28,235 nucleotides of DNA. Origin: an uncultured Clostridia bacterium (GTDB taxonomy: Bacteria > Bacillota > Clostridia > Christensenellales > Aristaeellaceae). The notes beneath the pieces were generated by a model. It made no database searches and was not told the DNA's origin. It saw nothing but the letters and a program-made list of their open reading frames with translations. Made by a program: the position numbers and the translations under genes. The stretch spans positions 1-28,235 of the forward strand of contig CALCQO010000007.1 of assembly GCA_937894675.1 (NCBI GenBank), written 5' to 3'. This document shows positions 13,362 to 21,247 of this stretch, one piece after another; position 1 is the stretch's first letter, and every line of letters starts with the position of its first letter.

Positions 13362-14984
13362 TTATTTCGCGGGCTCTTCCACGGGCTCGGGCTTGAGGGT
13401 GGCGGTGCCGGAGTTCAGGATGCCCTTATACCAGTCGGAGTAGCCGGGGTTCTTCATGTTGACGATGCCCCACATCAGGTCGCCCTGCAGTTCGTCGCCC
13501 AGTTTCAGCCAGGTGGCGAAGCGCTCTTCGGCGTTGGCGCAGGCATAATCGGTCAGCATGGCGACGGCTTCGTCCTTCTTGCCGTCGTTGATCATCTTGG
13601 CGGCCTCGGCCTGCAGCTCTTCTACCTTCTTGTACTGCTCGTCCATGAAGGCCTGGCGGCGCTCGTGGATGATCGGGATGGCGTAGTCATAGTTGCTGGT
13701 AGCGGTCTGCTGCACGTAGGAGTTGATCCACCAGCCGGAATTGCGGTCAAAGTCCTCATAGCGGCTGCCGGTGGAATACAGCTCCGGCAGGCGGGTCTGG
13801 GATGCCCACAGGGGTACCAGGAAGGTGGAGTCGGGCGCGCCGTAGCCGTACCATACCAGGCTCTTCGCTTCGTCGGGCAGGTCAGCCTTGATATGGCCCA
13901 GCATCACATAGCAGGTGCGGAACATATTAATCGGGCGCTCGGGGTTATTGATGTTCAGCGGGTTGCCGTAGTCGCCCGCGTAGGCGGTGCGCGATACGTC
14001 ATAGGGGGTGCCGGCATAGTAGTCACCCTTGATCTCGAACACGTCCTGCACGGACAGCTTCTTCTCGGGCACCACGTACAGCGGGAAGCGGTCGGCCTCG
14101 GGGTCTAGGTTCAGGCTGGGGGCCACCAGGTCAAACGCGCGCCACTCGCGGCGGGTGGAGTACTTGCCGTTGTAGGGGGCGTACAGCTCGGCGGGGGAGA
14201 AGGGCACGTCGCCGCCTTCAACCCACAGGCCGTTGTCGATGGCGAAGGATTTCAGGTTCGCCGAGTACAGGTAGTTCTCCTTGTCCTCAAAGTCCACTTC
14301 CATGATGCGGGCGCGGTTGGCGGCCACAAAGAAAGCGTCGTCGGGCAGGCGCACGGCGCACCAGAGGTATCCGCCGTAGGCTTCAAATACCCAGGCTTCA
14401 TTGCCGTCGACGATGTTGATGGTTTCGCCGGAATCCTTCCAGCCGTACTTGTCAATTAAGTCGCCCATCACTTCCACGGCTTCCCTGGCGGTGGAGGCGC
14501 GCTCCAGGGCGATGTCCTGGGCGTTCCAGCAGTCAATCAGGTAGTCGCCCGCGAAAATCAGCGGGGAGACTTTCTTCCAGTATTCCGAATTCCTGTCCAC
14601 CGAGAAGGTGGCTTCGCCCATGGCGACGCCCTTATCGTTGATGAAGGAATACCGGGAGTGCAGGTACTGGTTAGTGGTCTCGGGCTGCTCGATTTCCATC
14701 ACGGGCAGGCCGCTGCCATAGTCCTTGGTGTTGGGGTAGTCGCCGTAGTCGCCGTAGTTGTGCGAGTCGATGACCAGGTCGCGGGTCTTACCCTCGCCGC
14801 CCTCCATGGGCGGGATGATCCACAGGCGGAAGTCGGCCACGGTGGAGTCGTCGTTGTGGGTGGTAATGGTCGAGCCGTCAACTGTCGCGCCTTTGCCGAC
14901 CATGACGATGGTGCACGCTGAGGCACTTTGTACCAGCAGCATCACAACAAGCATCAGGGGCAGCAGCCATTTGGTCCTCTTCAT
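13362..14984 (-). CDS. Secreted C69-family peptidase (PepD-type dipeptidase), 540 aa
   Basis: A member of the peptidase C69 family, N-terminal-nucleophile hydrolases. Residues 1-23 form a signal peptide ending QSASA, and the mature chain would begin with Cys24, the family nucleophile, followed by TIVMVGKGATVDGSTITTHNDD as in PepD-type enzymes. Other family blocks are FINDKGVAMGEATFS near 114-128, NIVDGNEAWVFE near 189-200 and the C-terminal helical NAEERFATWLKLGDELQG. Thus removal of the leader would also create the active site. It sits last in a minus-strand cluster with a membrane-bound deacylase-like enzyme and a carboxylate-type permease, so it may release amino acids or small carboxylates outside the cell. 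GAGGAGG precedes the ATG. The substrate is unknown. Confidence 0.9.
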   Translation of the reverse strand: MKRTKWLLPLMLVVMLLVQSASACTIVMVGKGATVDGSTITTHNDDSTVADFRLWIIPPMEGGEGKTRDLVIDSHNYGDYGDYPNTKDYGSGLPVMEIEQPETTNQYLHSRYSFINDKGVAMGEATFSVDRNSEYWKKVSPLIFAGDYLIDCWNAQDIALERASTAREAVEVMGDLIDKYGWKDSGETINIVDGNEAWVFEAYGGYLWCAVRLPDDAFFVAANRARIMEVDFEDKENYLYSANLKSFAIDNGLWVEGGDVPFSPAELYAPYNGKYSTRREWRAFDLVAPSLNLDPEADRFPLYVVPEKKLSVQDVFEIKGDYYAGTPYDVSRTAYAGDYGNPLNINNPERPINMFRTCYVMLGHIKADLPDEAKSLVWYGYGAPDSTFLVPLWASQTRLPELYSTGSRYEDFDRNSGWWINSYVQQTATSNYDYAIPIIHERRQAFMDEQYKKVEELQAEAAKMINDGKKDEAVAMLTDYACANAEERFATWLKLGDELQGDLMWGIVNMKNPGYSDWYKGILNSGTATLKPEPVEEPAK

Positions 14985-15066
14985 GGGTGTTCCTCCTCAA
15001 AATATATTGTTCATGGCAGGCCGGCGAAGACCACGCGGCGCCGCCATCAAGCACATTCCTTGGGGG

Positions 15067-16251
15067 TTAAATCTTGAATACCAGGTCGGGGTCGGCTGTG
15101 GCGGGGTCGTGCAGGAAATGGCCGCAGTCCAGCTCCTGCAGTTCTTTATAGGAGGGCCAGGTGGCGATTACCTGCTTCTCGGGGAAGAACATGCCCATGT
15201 ATTCCACCACCTTGGCGGCGCCTGACAGGTGGCGGCCCACCCGGGTGCGCATGGGCCAACCCGTTTCCAGGCTGTAGGGCACGAATGTCAGCCCCTTGTC
15301 GCCTGCGAAGGACAGGAAAAGGTCCTTGCCTTCGGTCATCAGGTCTTCCGTCAGCGGGCCCACAATGCGGTCGATGAAGGGCTCGGGGGTCTCCATCAGC
15401 ACAGCCAGGGTGTCGCTGTAGTCGCCCCATTCCCGATGGGTAAAGCCCTTCAGGCTGCCGGGGGACTGCTCGATCTTCATATCAAAGGTAGTGGCGGACA
15501 AGTCCATGGCCGCCATCATGGCGATATCCATCGCCCTGTCGTGGGCCACATAGGTGCCCACCACCGGGTACATCAGCGACGCTTCATGGGCGTCGATGGA
15601 CATGTCGATCTTTTCGCTGCGGATCAGCTCCATCACCGCGAAGGCGACCCGCTCGGTCAGCGTGCCGTCCGGCCTGCCCGGGTAGCAGCGGTTCAGGTTG
15701 CGCAGATCCTGGTAGGCCTGGCTCTGCCCCGAGGGGTAATGGATATAGGTGAAGCTGTCCGGCCACTGATCCAGGGGATTGGTGACGCGGTCGCCGATTT
15801 TGAAGGTGCTCTTGCCCCAGTCGGTCTTGATGTCAAAGGACACCGGGTAGGCGTTGCCCAGGATGCCCGATGTGGTGGCGGAGTAGCTGGCCTGGGGGAT
15901 GATGAACACCCGGCCTTTTTCCACCTTGATGTTCTCCATCATGATGAAGGCGGACAGGCTGCACGCCGGCTCGTAGGGGTGGGTGCCGCCCATGTACAGT
16001 ACGCTGCCCCCCTCCACCCCCGAGTCGTACACAAAGATGGGGGTGTCGCTGTAGGTGCCCTTCAGGCTGGGCAGGTAGTCGCTCAGCCAGCGGGTTTCCG
16101 TCAGGGCGTCGGAGGACACAACCGTTTCCTTGAACAGGCGCTGGTTGCGGAAGCTGATGCCGCCGATGGCGGCCAGTACCGCCACCACAGCCAGGATGAT
16201 GATTTTCTGCAGCAGCTTGCTGGGCTGGGCTGTCGCTTGGTGATTGGACAA
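15067..16251 (-). CDS. Membrane-anchored aspartoacylase/succinylglutamate desuccinylase-like hydrolase, 394 aa
   Basis: A zinc hydrolase of the M14 / AstE-AspA superfamily. One N-terminal membrane span (about 15-33) anchors a large outer domain. Zinc ligands are visible as HPYE (His91, Glu94) in GGTHPYEP and His222 in IDAHEA. A substrate Asn-Arg pair lies in NLNRCYPG (185-192). The METPEP segment near 300 may carry the catalytic Glu. Related enzymes cleave N-acyl amino acids or act as carboxypeptidases; exact chemistry cannot be read here. The start is a TTG with AGGAGGG seven bases upstream, directly after a 57-residue membrane gene. It probably works with the neighbouring permease on extracellular substrates. 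Confidence 0.82.
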   Translation of the reverse strand: MSNHQATAQPSKLLQKIIILAVVAVLAAIGGISFRNQRLFKETVVSSDALTETRWLSDYLPSLKGTYSDTPIFVYDSGVEGGSVLYMGGTHPYEPACSLSAFIMMENIKVEKGRVFIIPQASYSATTSGILGNAYPVSFDIKTDWGKSTFKIGDRVTNPLDQWPDSFTYIHYPSGQSQAYQDLRNLNRCYPGRPDGTLTERVAFAVMELIRSEKIDMSIDAHEASLMYPVVGTYVAHDRAMDIAMMAAMDLSATTFDMKIEQSPGSLKGFTHREWGDYSDTLAVLMETPEPFIDRIVGPLTEDLMTEGKDLFLSFAGDKGLTFVPYSLETGWPMRTRVGRHLSGAAKVVEYMGMFFPEKQVIATWPSYKELQELDCGHFLHDPATADPDLVFKI

Positions 16252-16265
16252 TGCTGTACCCTCCT

Positions 16266-16439
16266 TTACTTAATCTGAAGCAGGCGCAGGATAAAGGGAA
16301 CCAGGCAGTAGGCGTACACAAGGTCGTATACCAGCCCCTGGCGCTTCTCCCGCTTGAAGAATTTTTTCAGCAGCGTGATGCCGATAATGGCGGTGATGAT
16401 ATAGTAAATATAGGTAACGATGGTTTGCGCGAGTATCAT
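16266..16439 (-). CDS. 57-residue membrane microprotein between permease and hydrolase
   Basis: The frame opens with ATG at 16439, preceded by AAAGGAGG, and ends with TAA at 16266. The product has a hydrophobic helix (about 2-25), a basic loop KKFFKREKRQG (25-35) and a second, shorter hydrophobic stretch near 36-54. It is 10 bases from the permease stop and 14 bases from the hydrolase start, all in one direction, so it is almost certainly part of that operon. It may be a small subunit of the permease or an anchor for the hydrolase. I recognise no named family. Confidence 0.7.
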   Translation of the reverse strand: MILAQTIVTYIYYIITAIIGITLLKKFFKREKRQGLVYDLVYAYCLVPFILRLLQIK

Positions 16440-16449
16440 ATTTCCTCCT

Positions 16450-17769
16450 TTACGCCAGGAAGGCGAAGGTGTTGGGGTAGATCAGCATGATCAGCGCCAA
16501 TAGACCCAGCAGCAGGCAGGGGGCCGCCACCGCCTTCAAAAAGGAGGTGTAGGTGCCCTGGTAGCCCGTGGCTTCGATGGTCAGCCTTCCCACAATGCGG
16601 GAGGGGGGCAGGCAGTCGCCGATGGGGAACATCAGGCTCAGCGCCGCGCACACCACCGTGGTGTTCAGCCCCGCCGTGTTGAACATGAAAATCAGCGGCG
16701 TGCCGATGACGATGGCGCTGCCGTAGCTCATGGAGCCCTGGGCAAAAGGCGCGAAGAGCAGCACGGTGGCGTAAATCCACACAAAGGGCAGCAGCACAAA
16801 GGCGGTGCCGATCAGGCCCTTCACCCCCGAGGCCGCCATGGAGTTCTGCAGCACGCCCACGCTGATGACGGTGGCCACCAGGGGGAATACCTGCTCCATG
16901 GTTTTCTCAAACATGCCGTAGTAATCCTTCAAACCGGCCTTGCCCGGGTTGCACAGGATGGCGACCACCGTGGACAGCACGAACATCAGCGGCAGCCCCA
17001 GCACCGGCAGGTCGTAGGGCAGCACCAGCGCCAGGATGAACAGCACCAGCAGCGTCAGGATGGGCAGCAGGATGCGCACCCAGCCGCCCGCGCCGTCATA
17101 CTTTTCGTTGGCCTCGGGCAGCACCTTCAGGATTTCCTCCTTGGACTGCCGCTTGGCGCCCCAGCCCACATAAATGATGGTGAACGCGCCCACAATCAGG
17201 ATGGGGATTAGCAGCAGCAGCTCAAACCCCACATAGGGCATGTTGGCCTGGGCGGTCATCAGCATGGTCCACAAATTGATGGGCGGCGCCGCGGCGCTGA
17301 GGATGGCGAACACGAACACAAAGGCCGCCGTCTTCCGGTCGGACACGCCCATGAAGCGGATGATGGCCGTTACCAGCGCGCCCAGCACGAACACGGACAC
17401 CGAGCCCGCGCCCGTCAGCGCGCCGGGAATCAGCATGAACACGCCCATGAAGGTCATCAGCACCCACTTGCTGTTGAAGCGCTTGACCAGTTTTCGCGTG
17501 ATGGCGTTGAGCGCGCCGGACTCGGAATACACATTCACAAAGAAGGACGCGCAGATGAACAGGATGGCCAGGTCCAGGTTGTTGAACAGCCCCTCCACCA
17601 GCAGCCGGATGGGCTCCTTGGTCCAGCCGTGGGCGAAGGCGAACGCGACGCCCACCACACCCGAGGCGGCCATGGAAATCTCCGTGGATTTTAAGTACTT
17701 GCTGGACAGGACAAAGGCAATCACCATCGCGGCGGCAATGATGGCGACATCCGCAACTGTGTAAGTCAA
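16450..17769 (-). CDS. Ion-transporter-superfamily permease (DctM/citrate-type), 439 aa
   Basis: A polytopic permease with about 11-12 hydrophobic spans arranged as two related halves. Each half holds a re-entrant loop with Gly/Pro/Ser clusters: ALTGAGSVSVFVLG near 116-129 and FAPFAQGSMSYGSAIVIGTP near 357-376. The hairpin AAAPPINLWTML near 161-172 and the tail GDCLPPSRIVGRL near 397-409 resemble those of DctM/TRAP large subunits and citrate-type carriers. No TRAP binding protein or small subunit is adjacent, so it may work as a secondary carrier. Substrates of the superfamily are organic anions, which fits release of amino acids or carboxylates by the two neighbouring hydrolases. The start is TTG at 17769 with GGAGGAG upstream. 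Confidence 0.8.
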   Translation of the reverse strand: MTYTVADVAIIAAAMVIAFVLSSKYLKSTEISMAASGVVGVAFAFAHGWTKEPIRLLVEGLFNNLDLAILFICASFFVNVYSESGALNAITRKLVKRFNSKWVLMTFMGVFMLIPGALTGAGSVSVFVLGALVTAIIRFMGVSDRKTAAFVFVFAILSAAAPPINLWTMLMTAQANMPYVGFELLLLIPILIVGAFTIIYVGWGAKRQSKEEILKVLPEANEKYDGAGGWVRILLPILTLLVLFILALVLPYDLPVLGLPLMFVLSTVVAILCNPGKAGLKDYYGMFEKTMEQVFPLVATVISVGVLQNSMAASGVKGLIGTAFVLLPFVWIYATVLLFAPFAQGSMSYGSAIVIGTPLIFMFNTAGLNTTVVCAALSLMFPIGDCLPPSRIVGRLTIEATGYQGTYTSFLKAVAAPCLLLGLLALIMLIYPNTFAFLA

Positions 17770-17845
17770 ATCAATACTCTCCTCCCAGTCGTCAGTTGGA
17801 CAGCGATTGTTGATGGTTTTCTATGTGTTTGTCGGCGATACGATG

Positions 17846-17871
17846 AGAAAACCCCCCGCGCGGGCGGGAGG
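17846..17871 (-). terminator. Hairpin with T run after the DUF6305-like gene
   Basis: On the minus strand CTCCCGC and GCGGGGGG enclose a CCGC loop and are followed by TTTTCTC. It lies between the secreted protein and the permease, so it may reduce but not abolish read-through to the downstream genes. Confidence 0.6.
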
Positions 17872-17877
17872 AATATT

Positions 17878-18477
17878 TTACGGCAGTTTAAAGGCTTCCT
17901 TGGCCAGGGCGGTATAGTCCATCGCGGTGTCCAGAACGGTCAGCGGGATGCCGTACTCTTCGCTCAGTTTGTCGAAGCGGCCGTCGGTGTTGCCGTCTTT
18001 CACCACGATCATCCACTCGGAAGCGGGGCAGATGGTGTCGATGCAGCGCTCGTTGGCGTTGGTGGGGATGGTGGAACGCTTGTCCTTCTCAATCAGCACG
18101 GCGACGATGGGCAGCTCGATCTTCTGGGCATGGGCGACCATGCGCTCCAGGCGGGCGATTTCGTCATCAATGGTGATGCCCGAGGCGCCCAGGCCCTTGT
18201 CGGTGGAGCCGATCACGGCGATCAGGCAGGAATAGTCCGCCGCCTCCAGGTCTGCTTCCTGGGGCTCGGCGTTGTAGAAGAAGTCCTTATCCAGGGTAAC
18301 GACACCAGCCTGGGTGGTCAGCAGGCGTACCATTTTTCCGCCCGGGCCTTGGCCGGCGTTGGTGATCAGGAACGGGGCGTTATAGGTTTTCACTTCCCCC
18401 GTGATGGCGGCGGAGGCTGTCAGGCACAGGCCCAGCAGCAGCACAACGCTCAAGAGACCACACATAAGTTTACGCAT
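17878..18477 (-). CDS. Secreted DUF6305-like protein, 199 aa
   Basis: A signal peptide occupies residues about 1-23 (MRKLMCGLLSVVLLLGLCLTASA). The mature part looks Rossmann-like, with alternating strands and helices: GKMVRLLTTQAG, CLIAVIGSTDKGLGASG, IELPIVAVLIEKDKR and EWMIVVKDGNTDGRFD. I match it from memory to the DUF6305 family, whose role is unknown. Here it is first in the minus-strand cluster before the carboxylate-type permease and may serve as its extracytoplasmic partner; that is inference. The ATG at 18477 is chosen because AAGGGAGG lies six bases before it; the annotated-length frame from a TTG adds nine residues. Confidence 0.75.
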   Translation of the reverse strand: MRKLMCGLLSVVLLLGLCLTASAAITGEVKTYNAPFLITNAGQGPGGKMVRLLTTQAGVVTLDKDFFYNAEPQEADLEAADYSCLIAVIGSTDKGLGASGITIDDEIARLERMVAHAQKIELPIVAVLIEKDKRSTIPTNANERCIDTICPASEWMIVVKDGNTDGRFDKLSEEYGIPLTVLDTAMDYTALAKEAFKLP

Positions 18478-18521
18478 TTGTTTCCTCCCTTTTTCGGTTG
18501 TCAAGTTTTCATTCTGTTTTT

Positions 18522-18549
18522 ATTCTAACATGCTCAATGGGCATGTCAA
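18522..18549 (-). promoter_or_regulatory. Promoter of the DUF6305/permease/hydrolase cluster with an operator-like dyad
   Basis: On the minus strand TTGACA (18549-18544) and TAGAAT (18527-18522) have a 16-base spacer. The spacer contains an inverted repeat with six-base arms ACATGC and GCATGT separated by seven bases, a plausible regulator site. Confidence 0.7.
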
Positions 18550-18654
18550 CCCCTGGAACTTTACTTTGTGAAAGACGAAAAGGAAGGAAATACAAGGGTT
18601 TTAGGGGGCAGGAGGGCAGGCGCCGACTGGGCAAAAACGTTTCCGGGGAAGCGT

Positions 18655-18698
18655 GAAAAAAACCTTCCCCGGGCGAAAATTGTCCCAGGGAAGGGGGT
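18655..18698 (-). terminator. Rho-independent terminator downstream of ribokinase
   Basis: On the minus strand CCTTCCC and GGGGAAGG with an inner GGG/CCC pair form a stem, followed by eight T. A competing stem of nine pairs (arms CCGGGGAAG and CTTCCCCGG) shares one arm on the left. The region 18550-18773 holds no gene. Confidence 0.75.
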
Positions 18699-18773
18699 GG
18701 GTATGTGGTTAGAAAGGGGTTTGTGGGTTAGTGGAGATAAAGAGGCGCGCGGGGGTTATTCTATTGCGCGAAT

Positions 18774-19072
18774 CACCGCAAAAAGATGCTGCGCTGTTGC
18801 GTCACCGTGTCCTTCGTTCCTTTTCCGATATGCAGGCATATCGGAGGCATGCACTACGGAACGGCTCCTTTCAATCGAAAGCAGGCTTTCGATTGTTGGG
18901 GTACGGGGCACGCTGGGCACCGATACAAACGCAAGCCCGCTTGCGTTTGAGAGGAGGAATCCCGGCGCGAACGCCTCCCGCAGGCAAAGCCAGCGGGAAA
19001 GGAAGCAAAGGGTATTCCGACGAGGGCTTTGCCCAGACCCACCAAAGGGGGATGATCCCCTTTTGGAAACCC
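18774..19072. repeat. Modular hairpin repeat, long copy B
   Basis: It opens and closes with the same modules as copy A (CACCGCAAAAAG at the left, CCAAAGGGGGA hairpin at the right). About 200 extra bases between them form a chain of nearly perfect hairpins: arms TCCGATATGC/GCATATCGGA (18824-18845), CAATCGAAAGC/GCTTTCGATTG (18872-18895), CAAACGCAAGC/GCTTGCGTTTG (18926-18949), and TCCCGCAGGC/GCCAGCGGGA (18976-18998, one mismatch). Positions 18926-19023 match copy D at 4492-4589. No transposase is present, and the frames crossing it are not genes. Confidence 0.88.
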
Positions 19073-19097
19073 ACAATAGGGCAGTTCTTTTCAGCTT

Positions 19098-20015
19098 CTA
19101 ATCCCTTTTCAGCATGGCCTCAGCCTGTTCGAAAGTAGGCATGGCGCTTTGCGCCCCCGCCCCGGTGGTGGAGCAGGCGCCTACGGCGTTGGCAAAGCGC
19201 AGCATCCGCTCCGTCTCATACCCATTGGCCAGCGCAAACGCCAGCCCCGCGTTAAAGCTATCCCCGGCGGCGGTGGTATCCACTACCTTTACCTGAAAGC
19301 CCGGCGCGTGGATGGCCCGTTCCTGATCCACATACAGGCAGCCGTTGCCGCCCAGTTTGGCCACCACATGCCCGGCGCCCCGCTCCAGCAGCTGCCGGGC
19401 GGCTGCCTCCGCCTCCTCCAGGGTGCCCGTGGGCAGCCCCGTCAGCCGGCTCAATTCCCCTTCATTGGGGGTAATATAGTCCACATATCCAAGCAGGCTA
19501 TCCTGCAGCGGGATGGCGGGAGCGGGGTCCAGCACCACGATGTCCCCCCGCTGCCTGGCACGCTGGGCGGCCCGGGTTACGCTGTACAGCGGGATTTCCA
19601 GCTGCAGCATGCACACCTTCTTTTCCGGCGGGTACCCCTGCTTTTCCTCCACAAAGGCGTCCTCCACCAGGGCGTTGGCGCCGGGCACCACCGCGATGCG
19701 GTTCTCGCCCTTGCTGTCCACCTCAATCAGCGCCACCCCCGTGGGGGCCTCGCTGGTAATGCCCACGCCGTCGGCGCGGATGCCTTCCTCCTGCATCACC
19801 CTTTGGTAGAGGCGGCCGTTATCATCCTCCCCCACCATGCCCACAAAGTACACCTGCGCCCCCAGGCGCGCCGCGGCCACCGCCTGGTTGCCGCCCTTGC
19901 CGCCGGGATACACGCGGAAGTCCTGCCCGGTCAGCGTTTCGCCGGGCAGATGAAAGCGGGGCAGCACCACCGTTAAATCAATATTGAGGGAACCAATCAC
20001 CTGGATGGGAAGCAT
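19098..20015 (-). CDS. rbsK: Ribokinase (PfkB family), 305 aa
   Basis: It phosphorylates ribose (or a related sugar) at O5 with ATP in the cytoplasm. PfkB signature 1 is PGGKGGNQAVAAARLG near 35-50. Signature 2 is DTTAAGDSFNAGLA near 247-260, with the catalytic Asp in AAGD as in RbsK. The N-terminal IQVIGSLNIDLT fits ribokinase. It is a single-gene unit with its own perfect promoter and lies away from the ABC importer, which has its own kinase. The ATG at 20015 is chosen because CAGGAGGG precedes it; the longer frame adds 40 residues across the promoter. Other PfkB sugars, such as deoxyribose, remain possible. Confidence 0.9.
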   Translation of the reverse strand: MLPIQVIGSLNIDLTVVLPRFHLPGETLTGQDFRVYPGGKGGNQAVAAARLGAQVYFVGMVGEDDNGRLYQRVMQEEGIRADGVGITSEAPTGVALIEVDSKGENRIAVVPGANALVEDAFVEEKQGYPPEKKVCMLQLEIPLYSVTRAAQRARQRGDIVVLDPAPAIPLQDSLLGYVDYITPNEGELSRLTGLPTGTLEEAEAAARQLLERGAGHVVAKLGGNGCLYVDQERAIHAPGFQVKVVDTTAAGDSFNAGLAFALANGYETERMLRFANAVGACSTTGAGAQSAMPTFEQAEAMLKRD

Positions 20016-20049
20016 GGAAAAGCCCTCCTGATATACATGTTTTGCTGTC

Positions 20050-20078
20050 ATTATAGAAATTGCCCCTTGCCTTGTCAA
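20050..20078 (-). promoter_or_regulatory. Perfect consensus promoter of rbsK
   Basis: On the minus strand TTGACA (20078-20073) and TATAAT (20055-20050) are separated by exactly 17 bases, 35 bases before the ATG. Confidence 0.85.
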
Positions 20079-20114
20079 GCAAGGCGCCGGCGCTGTTTTT
20101 CGTTGCGTTCCGCC

Positions 20115-20149
20115 TGTGTGTATGCTACCATACACACAATGGGTATAAT
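20115..20149 (+). promoter_or_regulatory. Promoter with perfect 10-bp operator dyad before the zinc peptidase
   Basis: TGTGTGTATG (20115-20124) and CATACACACA (20129-20138) form a perfect inverted repeat around CTAC. TATAAT follows at 20144-20149, six bases later, with no good -35, so the dyad covers the -35 position. This suits a repressor or an activator site. Confidence 0.7.
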
Positions 20150-20181
20150 CTTGTCAGAAATCATACAACGGGAGGCTTTTT

Positions 20182-21063
20182 ATGAAATGGAGAGGCAGAC
20201 AGCAGAGCAGCAACGTCAATGACCAGCGCGGCCAATCCGGCGGGATGCGGGGACGCAACATCGCCCTGGGCGGCGGCGGGCTGGGCTTGGTGATTGCCAT
20301 GGTTATGTTTTTACTCACCGGCGACCCCGGCGCGCTGATGAACCCCGGCGCCGTCGTGCAGCAACCCCCCGCCCAGCAGCAGACCTACCAGGCCACCGAG
20401 CTGGAGGAGGAGCTTTTCCAGTACGCGGGCGTGGTGCTCAAGGAGGTGGAGGACACCTGGAACACCATCTTCCCCACCGTTGGCAGGCAGTATAAAGAGC
20501 CCACCATGACCATCTATTCCGGCTATGTCAACACCGGCTGCGGCGCGGCGGACAGCGGGGTAGGCCCCTTCTACTGCACGCTGGATCAGAACATCTACAT
20601 TGATCTTAGCTTCTACAACACCCTGGTCAGCCGCTACGGCGCCAAGCAGGGGGATTTCAGCATGGCCTATGTCATCGCCCACGAGGCGGGGCACCATGTA
20701 CAGACCCTGCTGGGGGTTACCGACCAGCTGAACGAATTGCGCCAGCGCGTTGCCCGGGGCACCATGACCCAGACCGAGTTCAACGACTACAGCATCCGCT
20801 ACGAGCTGCAGGCGGACTATCTGGCCGGCGTTGTGGCGCGGCATATCCATGAAAAGGGCAACCTGGAGCAGGGCGACATGCAGGAAGCCATGAGCGCCGC
20901 CGCCGCGGTTGGCGACGACGCCATCCAGAAGAAGGCCCAGGGCTATGTGGATCCGGACACCTTCAACCACGGCACCAGCCAGCAGCGGCAGACCTGGTTC
21001 AAAAAAGGGTTTGACGCCGGCGACCTGAGCGATTGGGACACCTTCTCGGCCAGCATCTGGTAA
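20182..21063 (+). CDS. YpfJ-type neutral zinc metallopeptidase, 293 aa
   Basis: A membrane-anchored member of the putative neutral zinc metallopeptidase family (PF04228, YpfJ-like). The basic N terminus KWRGRQQSSNVNDQRGQ is the family opening, a membrane span follows at about 26-46, and the peptidase domain faces outward. The zinc motif HEAGHHVQ is at 167-174 with the third ligand probably Glu in YELQADYLAG near 206-215. Two Cys (120 and 132) in GCGAADSGVGPFYC could form a disulfide, and the ending TFNHGTSQQRQTWFKKGFDAG is conserved in the family. GGGAGG lies at good distance from the ATG. It forms a single-gene unit between promoter and terminator. Its natural substrate is unknown in the family. 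Confidence 0.93.
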   Translation: MKWRGRQQSSNVNDQRGQSGGMRGRNIALGGGGLGLVIAMVMFLLTGDPGALMNPGAVVQQPPAQQQTYQATELEEELFQYAGVVLKEVEDTWNTIFPTVGRQYKEPTMTIYSGYVNTGCGAADSGVGPFYCTLDQNIYIDLSFYNTLVSRYGAKQGDFSMAYVIAHEAGHHVQTLLGVTDQLNELRQRVARGTMTQTEFNDYSIRYELQADYLAGVVARHIHEKGNLEQGDMQEAMSAAAAVGDDAIQKKAQGYVDPDTFNHGTSQQRQTWFKKGFDAGDLSDWDTFSASIW

Positions 21064-21074
21064 CGAAACAAACC

Positions 21075-21104
21075 AAAGAGCGGAACGGCAATCCGCTCTT
21101 TTTT
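21075..21104 (+). terminator. Rho-independent terminator after the zinc peptidase
   Basis: AAAGAGCGGA and TCCGCTCTTT enclose a short loop, followed by TTTTT. Confidence 0.92.
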
Positions 21105-21174
21105 CATGCCCTCCCGCGGTGCAAAAAGCCTCGGGCATTAGCCGGCGCCGCCCCTGTTTTCTCCCGCCCCCGCT

Positions 21175-21211
21175 TTGACGGATGGAGCTCAGCGTGCTAT
21201 GCTGAGCATAG
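21175..21211 (+). promoter_or_regulatory. Promoter with dyads at the -10 of the MacAB-like operon
   Basis: TTGACG (21175-21180) and TATGCT (21198-21203) with a 17-base spacer. CTATGCT-G-AGCATAG (21197-21211) is a perfect odd-length palindrome over the -10; an overlapping dyad GCTCAGC/GCTGAGC covers 21187-21207. This suggests direct repression of the efflux operon. Confidence 0.7.
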
Positions 21212-21247
21212 TTTTTCCCCGCGGTTTGACGCGAAGAAAGGATGCCC

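Noticed and set aside
18774..19072. CRISPR array
   Set aside because: The hairpins differ in sequence, spacers are not of constant length, and no cas gene is nearby.
18568..19101. 177-residue plus-strand frame and several overlapping frames across repeat copy B
   Set aside because: They lie in the hairpin repeat, and the similar peptides near 4302-4599 come from copy D, so the similarity is of DNA structure rather than protein.
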